From: Fibrobacter sp. UWEL
GTDB taxonomy: Bacteria > Fibrobacterota > Fibrobacteria > Fibrobacterales > Fibrobacteraceae
Direction of reading: 5' to 3'
DNA length: 64,000 nucleotides
Assembly (NCBI RefSeq): GCF_900142535.1
Contig: NZ_FRBE01000010.1
Span: 1 to 64,000 of the forward strand
This document shows positions 58,976 through 64,000 of the stretch, piece by piece; positions within the stretch are counted from its first letter, which is position 1, and each line of letters begins with the position of its first letter. The translations under genes were made by a program, and so were the position numbers. The notes under the pieces were generated by a model. It searched no databases. It was not told where the DNA came from and worked only from the letters and a program-made list of their open reading frames with translations.

Positions 58976-59497
58976 ATGAAAAAGTTTATCATGGCATTAA
59001 TTCTAGGAGTATTTGGAATGGCAAACGCAAAAACCGCAGTCGTATATTTTAGTGCTACCGGCACCACCAAGAAAGTCGCAGAAACTACCGCCAAGGCAGT
59101 GGGTGGCGACTTGTTTGAAATTGTTCCCGAAAAGTTGTACACTTCCGCTGACTTAAACTGGAACGACAGAAAGTCACGTTCTTCCATCGAAAGCAATGAT
59201 CCCAAGAGTCGCCCGGCCATCAAGAACAAGATTGACTTGGCTGGCTACGAAACTGTTATTCTGGCTTATCCTATCTGGTGGGGCCTGGCTCCCAAAATCA
59301 TGTACACTTTTGTAGAAAGCCAGAGCTTCGAAAAGAAGAATGTGATCGGCATTTGCACCAGCGGCGGCAGCGGTTTTGGTCAAAGCGGCAAGGAACTTGC
59401 AAAGGCTGCAAAGGGCGCCATTTACAAGGGCGGCAAGGAATTCAACCGCGGCTCCGAAGCCGAAATCAAGAAGTACGTTGAAGGCTTGCTGAAGTAG
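58976..59497 (+). CDS. Exported flavodoxin-like protein
   Basis: 173 residues with an N-terminal signal-like segment (MKKFIMALILGVFGMANA), then VVYFSATGTTKKVAETTA (FMN phosphate loop), AYPIWWGLAPKIMYTFVES and CTSGGSGFGQSGKEL. It binds FMN and moves electrons. A flavodoxin with a signal peptide is unusual and, with the SUMF1-flavodoxin protein, suggests redox reactions outside the cytoplasm. Ribosome binding site AGGAG. 21 bases after merR. Confidence 0.85.
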   Translation: MKKFIMALILGVFGMANAKTAVVYFSATGTTKKVAETTAKAVGGDLFEIVPEKLYTSADLNWNDRKSRSSIESNDPKSRPAIKNKIDLAGYETVILAYPIWWGLAPKIMYTFVESQSFEKKNVIGICTSGGSGFGQSGKELAKAAKGAIYKGGKEFNRGSEAEIKKYVEGLLK

Positions 59498-59504
59498 GGA
59501 CCCC

Positions 59505-60557
59505 ATGAAAAGAATTGTCAAATTTCTCATTGTAGGACTTATCTCTATGACGACTATGGCTCAGGCATTGACAGAAAGACAGAAGGCATTGGCTGCATGT
59601 GCGGCACTTGAAGCGCAGGGCGATCTTGTACGGCTTGAAACCGCTGTGACGAATGCCCTTGACAAAGGTGTAACCATCAATGAACTGAAGGAGTCTTTCT
59701 CTCAGCTTTACGCTTACACAGGATTTCCACGCTCTTTGAATGCGTTAGGCGTTTTGCAGAAGGTAATTGCAAAACCCAAGAAGGAATGGAAGGAAGGTAA
59801 GCCTTTTGAACGCCCGGCACTTTGGAACAATGCATCGGAAGCGCTCAAGGTTGGTACAGAGACCCAGACGAAGCTTTCTGGCAAGCCTTTCAATTATGAA
59901 TTCTGCCCCCAGGATGATTACTACCTGAAGGCACATCTCTTCGGCGATATTTTTGCCGGCAACCAGTTGACTCCCGCCGATCGCGAAATCGTGACGGTGG
60001 CGGCGTTGAGCGGCCTTAAGGGTGTTGAACCTCAGCTAGCTGCCCACAAACGCGGCGCTGTGAATATGGGTAACTCGCAGCAGTTGGTGGATGAACTTTG
60101 CGCATGGCTTGACAAGGAAGGTTATAGCCTGAAGAGCGACTTTGAAAAGGGTGCAAGCAACGTGAATTACGCCAAGTATTTTGTTGGTGAAAGTTATCTG
60201 AATCCCCTCACTCCCGCCAACTTGAGCAAGGGTGAAAAGTCCCTGATGCCCATGAGCAATGTAACTTTTGAACCGGGTTGCCGCAACAACTGGCACGTTC
60301 ATCACGGCGCACGTCAGATTCTCATTGGCGTTTCCGGTAAGGGCTGGTATCAGGAATGGGGCAAGCCCGCAATTCCCATGACTGCTGGCACTGTCATCGA
60401 AATTCCTGAAGGCGTAAAGCACTGGCATGGAGCCGCTTCCGATTCATGGTTCCAGCACATCGCTACCCACGTAAAAACCGGCGGCCCCGAAAGCAACGAA
60501 TGGCTTGAACCTGTTAGCGATAAGCAGTATAATGAAGCGCAAGGTTTAAAAAACTAG
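59505..60557 (+). CDS. Exported carboxymuconolactone decarboxylase-like/cupin fusion
   Basis: 350 residues. Signal peptide (MKRIVKFLIVGLISMTTMAQA); two carboxymuconolactone-decarboxylase-type helical repeats (ELKESFSQLYAYTGFPRSLNAL and REIVTVAALSGLKGVEPQLAAH); and a C-terminal cupin with the metal ligands NWHVHHGARQILIGVSGKGWY and GVKHWHGA. CMD-like folds serve as AhpD-type thiol peroxidases, but the CxxC active site is not visible, so enzyme function is uncertain. It starts 7 bases after the flavodoxin stop and belongs to the MerR operon. Confidence 0.85.
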   Translation: MKRIVKFLIVGLISMTTMAQALTERQKALAACAALEAQGDLVRLETAVTNALDKGVTINELKESFSQLYAYTGFPRSLNALGVLQKVIAKPKKEWKEGKPFERPALWNNASEALKVGTETQTKLSGKPFNYEFCPQDDYYLKAHLFGDIFAGNQLTPADREIVTVAALSGLKGVEPQLAAHKRGAVNMGNSQQLVDELCAWLDKEGYSLKSDFEKGASNVNYAKYFVGESYLNPLTPANLSKGEKSLMPMSNVTFEPGCRNNWHVHHGARQILIGVSGKGWYQEWGKPAIPMTAGTVIEIPEGVKHWHGAASDSWFQHIATHVKTGGPESNEWLEPVSDKQYNEAQGLKN

Positions 60558-60573
60558 AGCGATCGGACAGACG

Positions 60574-60669
60574 ATGAAGTACACGACATTAGGGAACACT
60601 GACATTAAGGTTAGCCGCATCCCATTTGCGGAGCCAACAAAGGCATGCAAGTCTTGGATAGAAATTTAA
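60574..60669 (+). pseudogene. Aldo/keto reductase gene remnant
   Basis: The reading MKYTTLGNTDIKVSRI is the N-terminal signature of aldo/keto reductases. After Ile the family normally continues for 300 residues (LGxMxFG and beyond); here 15 unrelated residues follow and a stop occurs at 60667. It starts 16 bases after the CMD/cupin gene, so the intact gene was probably a fourth member of the MerR operon before a large deletion. Confidence 0.7.
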
Positions 60670-60679
60670 AGAAGTAAAA

Positions 60680-61192
60680 ATGCGTAAATGGTTAGCAATA
60701 TTTTTTCTGATGCTCTTGTTATCCGCTTGCGGGCAGGCGGAGGCTAGCAGCGCTACTGGCAATGAGCCCGCGAAGGGAACTGCCGCGCAGTCCAGCGATG
60801 CTTTGAATGAAACTGCGAAGGAGCCTATGGCAAAAACCTTGTACATTACGGTGAATGGCAAAAAGATTAGCGCCACCTTGGTGGAGAATTCTTCTACAAG
60901 GGCGTTGGTGGAAAAATTGGCAGCAGGCCCTATCACTTACGAGGCCCACGATTACGGCGACTTTGAAAAGGTGGGTGAGTTGCCCTGGAGCCTTCCTCGC
61001 AATGACGAAAATATTACTACAGTTCCTGGCGATTTGATTCTCTATCTAGGAAAGAACTTCGTGATTTATTACGATACCAACCAGTGGGATTTCACCCGCA
61101 TTGGGCGTGTGGACGGTAAGTCGCAAGCGGAACTAAAAACTTTCCTGAATGCAGGAAAGGGAAATGTCAAGATTACATTAAGTTTGGAGTAG
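60680..61192 (+). CDS. Cyclophilin-like domain lipoprotein
   Basis: 170 residues. The signal MRKWLAIFFLMLLLSAC has a lipobox (LSAC, Cys17). A Ser/Ala/Asn/Glu linker runs to about residue 45, followed by a small beta-barrel of the cyclophilin-like fold family (KTLYITVNGKKISATLVENS, WSLPRNDENITTVPGDLILY, RIGRVDGKS). Such proteins are common next to flavodoxins and reductases; role unknown. Ribosome binding site weak (AAAGAAG). It is separated from the MerR operon by the aldo/keto reductase remnant. Confidence 0.75.
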   Translation: MRKWLAIFFLMLLLSACGQAEASSATGNEPAKGTAAQSSDALNETAKEPMAKTLYITVNGKKISATLVENSSTRALVEKLAAGPITYEAHDYGDFEKVGELPWSLPRNDENITTVPGDLILYLGKNFVIYYDTNQWDFTRIGRVDGKSQAELKTFLNAGKGNVKITLSLE

Positions 61193-61197
61193 AAAAT

Positions 61198-62940
61198 ATG
61201 CTTCTCGAAAATATCAAGTCCCCTGCAGATGTGAAAAAACTGGATGCAGCTTCTTTGGAAAATTTGGCCGTGGAAGTTCGCGGCACTTTGATTGAAAAGC
61301 TTTCGAAGCACGGTGGCCATGTGGGCCCTAACTTGGGCATGGTAGAAGCCACCATCGCGCTGCATTATGTTTTTGAATCCCCCAAGGACAAGATTGTTTA
61401 CGATGTAAGCCATCAGTCTTACGCCCACAAGATGCTGACCGGCCGTGCTGCGGCCTTCTTGGATGAAAGCAAGTATGACGACGTTACGGGTTACACGGAG
61501 CCTTGCGAAAGTGAACATGACCAGTTTATGATTGGCCATACTTCTACTTCTGTAAGCCTTGCGCTGGGCCTTGCAACTGCCCGCGATATCAAGGGCGAGA
61601 GCGGCAATGTGATTGCTGTGATTGGTGATGGATCCTTGAGCGGCGGCGAAGCTTTTGAAGGTCTGGACAACGCAGGCGAATACGCAACTAATTTCATCGT
61701 TGTGGTGAACGACAACGAAATGTCCATTGCTGAAAACCATGGCGGCCTTTACGGAAGTTTGGCGGAACTGCGTGCCTCCCAAGGCAAGTCCGAAAACAAT
61801 TACTTCAAGTCTCTGGGCTTTGAGTATTTGTATGTGGAACAGGGTAACGACATCCAGACTTTGATTGCAGCCTTTAACAAGGTGAAGGATTCCAAAAAGC
61901 CTGTGGTTGTTCACATCCATACCTTAAAGGGCAAGGGCCTTTCTTTCGCGGAGCAGAACAAGGAAGCCTATCACTGGAGCATTCCTTTTGACGCAAAGAC
62001 GGGTTATCAGGATTGGGGCGATGGCGAATCCTGGGGCGGCATCTTGGGCGACTACTTGATGAAGAAAATCAAGGCGGACCCGAAGGTGGTTGTGATTCAT
62101 TCTGCGGTTCCTGCAGGCATTGGTTTTTTTGAGCCCCAGCGTAAGGAAGCGGGCAAGCAGTTTATTGATGTAGGTATTGCAGAAGAGCATGCCGTGGCTC
62201 TGGCCAGTGGCCTGGCCAAGGGTGGCGCCAAACCCATCTACAGCACTCACAGTACGTTTATCCAGCGCACTTACGACCAGCTTTCCCAGGACCTGTGCGC
62301 CAATAACAATCCCGCCACCCTGCTCATTACCATGAGCGGAGCCGACGGCATGAACGACACCACCCATCTTTGCATTTTCGATATTGCAATGATGGTGAAC
62401 ATTCCCAACTTGGCTTACCTCTGCCCCACCTGCGTAGAAGAAGCAAAGGCCATGATGGATTACGCAGTGGATCAGGTGCAGTGCCCCATGGCTGTCCGCA
62501 TTCCCAATGGCGTTGCCCATCGCGATGTTGCATTTGACACCGACTATTCCAAGGTCACTTACAAGGTTGATAAGGAAGGTTCCAAGGTGGCAATTATCGC
62601 TCTGGGCGATTTCTACCAGCGCGGTATTGCCGTTGCCGCAGAACTTGCCAAGCAGGGAATCAATGCAACCATCATCAATCCGCGATTTGCAAGCGGCGTC
62701 GACGAAGAACTTCTGGAATCTCTGAAGGCAAACCATCAGGTTGTTGTGACTCTGGAAAACGGCGTTACCGCAGGCGGCTTCGGCGAAAAGATCGCAGCCT
62801 TCTACGGTCCCAGCAGCATGAAGGTGCTTGTGAAGGGCTTGAAGAAGGAATTCTACGACAAGGTCAGCTTTGCGGATCTCTGCCATCGCAACCGCCTGAA
62901 CCCGGATCAAATTACAGAAGATGTCCTGGCCGCGCTGTAA
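61198..62940 (+). CDS. dxs: 1-deoxy-D-xylulose-5-phosphate synthase (short form)
   Basis: 580 residues against about 620 for classical DXS. The thiamine-diphosphate motif GDGSLSGGEAFEGLDNAGE ending in VVNDNEMSI is intact; DVSHQSYAHKMLTGR, AEEHAVALASGLA and the transketolase C-terminal domain are present. Pyruvate and glyceraldehyde-3-phosphate are joined to make the isoprenoid and thiamine precursor DXP. The YSTHSTFIQRTYDQLSQDL and GADGMNDTTHLCIFD segments differ from the usual PTHHG loop, so this belongs to the shorter branch; it may be a second DXS or a related transketolase-like enzyme. Starts 5 bases after the lipoprotein stop, ribosome binding site GGAG. Confidence 0.85.
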   Translation: MLLENIKSPADVKKLDAASLENLAVEVRGTLIEKLSKHGGHVGPNLGMVEATIALHYVFESPKDKIVYDVSHQSYAHKMLTGRAAAFLDESKYDDVTGYTEPCESEHDQFMIGHTSTSVSLALGLATARDIKGESGNVIAVIGDGSLSGGEAFEGLDNAGEYATNFIVVVNDNEMSIAENHGGLYGSLAELRASQGKSENNYFKSLGFEYLYVEQGNDIQTLIAAFNKVKDSKKPVVVHIHTLKGKGLSFAEQNKEAYHWSIPFDAKTGYQDWGDGESWGGILGDYLMKKIKADPKVVVIHSAVPAGIGFFEPQRKEAGKQFIDVGIAEEHAVALASGLAKGGAKPIYSTHSTFIQRTYDQLSQDLCANNNPATLLITMSGADGMNDTTHLCIFDIAMMVNIPNLAYLCPTCVEEAKAMMDYAVDQVQCPMAVRIPNGVAHRDVAFDTDYSKVTYKVDKEGSKVAIIALGDFYQRGIAVAAELAKQGINATIINPRFASGVDEELLESLKANHQVVVTLENGVTAGGFGEKIAAFYGPSSMKVLVKGLKKEFYDKVSFADLCHRNRLNPDQITEDVLAAL

Positions 62941-62954
62941 AAAACTGCGTTTCA

Positions 62955-62962
62955 TAAATTTG
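62955..62962 (+). promoter_or_regulatory. TAnnTTTG -10 element close to the start codon
   Basis: TAAATTTG ends 8 bases before the ATG at 62971, with no ribosome binding site (GTATTTTA in between). Confidence 0.4.
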
Positions 62963-62970
62963 GTATTTTA

Positions 62971-64000
62971 ATGAAGAAAAAATTTATGGTTACCGCAATC
63001 GTTCTAGCAGTCCTTTTCGCATTAGGAGATATTGGAGTGTTGTTCTTCAGTCAAGAAAGTTTTGGCCGTTTGCCTCAGGGCGAGCGCCTTGAACGCATCA
63101 AGAAGTCACCCAACTATGACAAATCCTTAAAGCAGTTCGTCAATCTGGAGCCTACCAAAACTATGGTCAGCGAGAAGGGTTTCGTCGCCAGCGGTATTGA
63201 GTTTCTCTTCAGCAAGGATACGGCGCAGAAAATACCCGATACAGCCCTTACTGTCATCAAAACAAACTTGCGTGAACTCCCCGCGGACAAAGATTGGCTG
63301 GTATGGTTCGGGCATTCCAGTTATCTCGTTAACCTGTCCGGTAAGAAATTTCTTATCGACCCCATTTTGTACAGCGGCTCTCCGGTCAGTTTCGTGAATA
63401 AGATGTTCAAGGGAACCGACGTTTACAAGCCCAATGATTTTCCGGATATTGATTTCCTGGTGATTAGCCACGACCATTGGGACCATCTGGATTACAAGGC
63501 GGTGAAGGAACTGGAGCCTCGCGTTGGCAAGGTGATTCTTGGCCTGGGCGTAGGCGAACACTTTGAATACTGGGGCTACCCAAAAGAAAAACTCATTGAG
63601 TTGGACTGGTGGGAATCCGCGCAGTTGTCTCCCGCGCTGTCTACACAGATCGCGGCAGACTCGAGTCAGAATTTCAAGGTTACCGCAACACCCGCCCGCC
63701 ATTTCTCCGGCCGAGACCTGCGACAGAATCGCACCTTGTGGGCTTCCTACGTGGTGGAATCTCCCAAGCGCACCATCTGGATTGGCGGCGACACCGGCTA
63801 CGGAAAACACATTGCGGAAATCGGCAAGAAGTTTCCTAGCATTGACCTTGGCATTCTGGAAAACGGCCAGTACAATGAGGACTGGGCTCTGATTCACACC
63901 ATGCCCGAATATCTGGGAACAGAGATGAAGGAACTGAATGCGGCCCGCTACATGACCGTGCATAATTCCAGATTCTGCCTTTCCAAGCACAGCTACTACG
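62971..64000 (+). CDS. Membrane-anchored MBL-fold hydrolase (NAPE-PLD/UlaG-like), partial
   Basis: At least 343 residues; the reading frame is open to the end of the window. An N-terminal signal anchor (MKKKFMVTAIVLAVLFALGD) is followed by a zinc hydrolase domain: HDHWDH (167-172, HxHxDH), VTATPARHFSGRDLR, TIWIGGDTGY, and NAARYMTVHNSRF. The spacing resembles the NAPE-PLD/UlaG-like branch of the metallo-beta-lactamase fold, which hydrolyses phosphodiesters or lactones. The 3' end lies outside the window. Confidence 0.8.
   Translation, partial: MKKKFMVTAIVLAVLFALGDIGVLFFSQESFGRLPQGERLERIKKSPNYDKSLKQFVNLEPTKTMVSEKGFVASGIEFLFSKDTAQKIPDTALTVIKTNLRELPADKDWLVWFGHSSYLVNLSGKKFLIDPILYSGSPVSFVNKMFKGTDVYKPNDFPDIDFLVISHDHWDHLDYKAVKELEPRVGKVILGLGVGEHFEYWGYPKEKLIELDWWESAQLSPALSTQIAADSSQNFKVTATPARHFSGRDLRQNRTLWASYVVESPKRTIWIGGDTGYGKHIAEIGKKFPSIDLGILENGQYNEDWALIHTMPEYLGTEMKELNAARYMTVHNSRFCLSKHSYY

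Overview
The window looks like chromosomal DNA of a Fibrobacter-type bacterium (FCB superphylum). The signs are two proteins with the Fibrobacter paralogous domain (FISUMP, TIGR02145-like), poly-Ser linkers, secreted plant-polysaccharide enzymes (a GH5 endoglucanase, two CE6 esterases one carrying a CBM6, a putative lyase) with a shared C-terminal sorting-like domain, and promoters whose -10 element reads TAnnTTTG, the form known from Bacteroidetes. No database search was possible; family calls rest on motifs I recognise.

Layout. 1-130: 3' end of a 5S rRNA gene and its terminator, then a gene-poor stretch with a 75-bp tandem repeat. 511-2008: two minus-strand hypothetical genes. 2109-4766: an ATPase plus DUF4435 pair resembling the PARIS defence system. 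4849-8873: sbcD-sbcC. 8870-22086: an accessory region with two paralogous coiled-coil proteins at its edges, lipoproteins, an outer-membrane protein preceded by a structured leader, a four-gene operon around an SF1 helicase, and a HigB / HigA-ImmA toxin-antitoxin pair. 22183-25991: transport operon (dicarboxylate symporter, two half-size ChrA proteins) ending in two MORN-like repeat proteins. 26051-31987: glycosyltransferase, DUF4954 protein, small membrane metalloprotease, BatD-like protein, RBBP9-like hydrolase. 32014-40855: polysaccharide-degradation genes with an NhaC antiporter and a metallo-beta-lactamase-fold protein. 40861-43840: a 2.95-kb cassette (two unrecognised proteins plus a Fic protein) flanked by 26-bp direct repeats. 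43815-48578: DUF763, DJ-1/PfpI, DfsB-like, FISUMP and RhuM genes, with signs of local duplication. 48756-53566: lyase-like protein, bile-acid-symporter family protein, HAD phosphatase, M6 protease. 53569-56919: acetyltransferase, cupin/HxlR pair, a disabled YhcG-type nuclease, DUF4405 protein. 56935-60557: a MerR-controlled redox regulon with flavodoxins. 60574-64000: aldo/keto reductase remnant, cyclophilin-like lipoprotein, a DXS, and a partial metallo-hydrolase.

The main new points are: (1) the Fic cassette, apparently inserted at the 3' end of the DUF763 gene, with its own palindromic operators; (2) a recurrent arrangement in which the -10 element ends only 4-8 nt before the start codon with no ribosome binding site, suggesting leaderless mRNAs; (3) a 265-nt structured leader at 13260-13524 with mutually exclusive stems, like an attenuator or riboswitch; (4) divergent MerR promoters, both with 19-bp spacers over matching palindromes, driving a formylglycine-enzyme/flavodoxin fusion and a flavodoxin operon; (5) dispersed palindromic repeats translated in frame inside proteins; (6) two loci with the same promoter but different genes (DfsB-like and RhuM), each followed by an intact or decayed DJ-1 gene.
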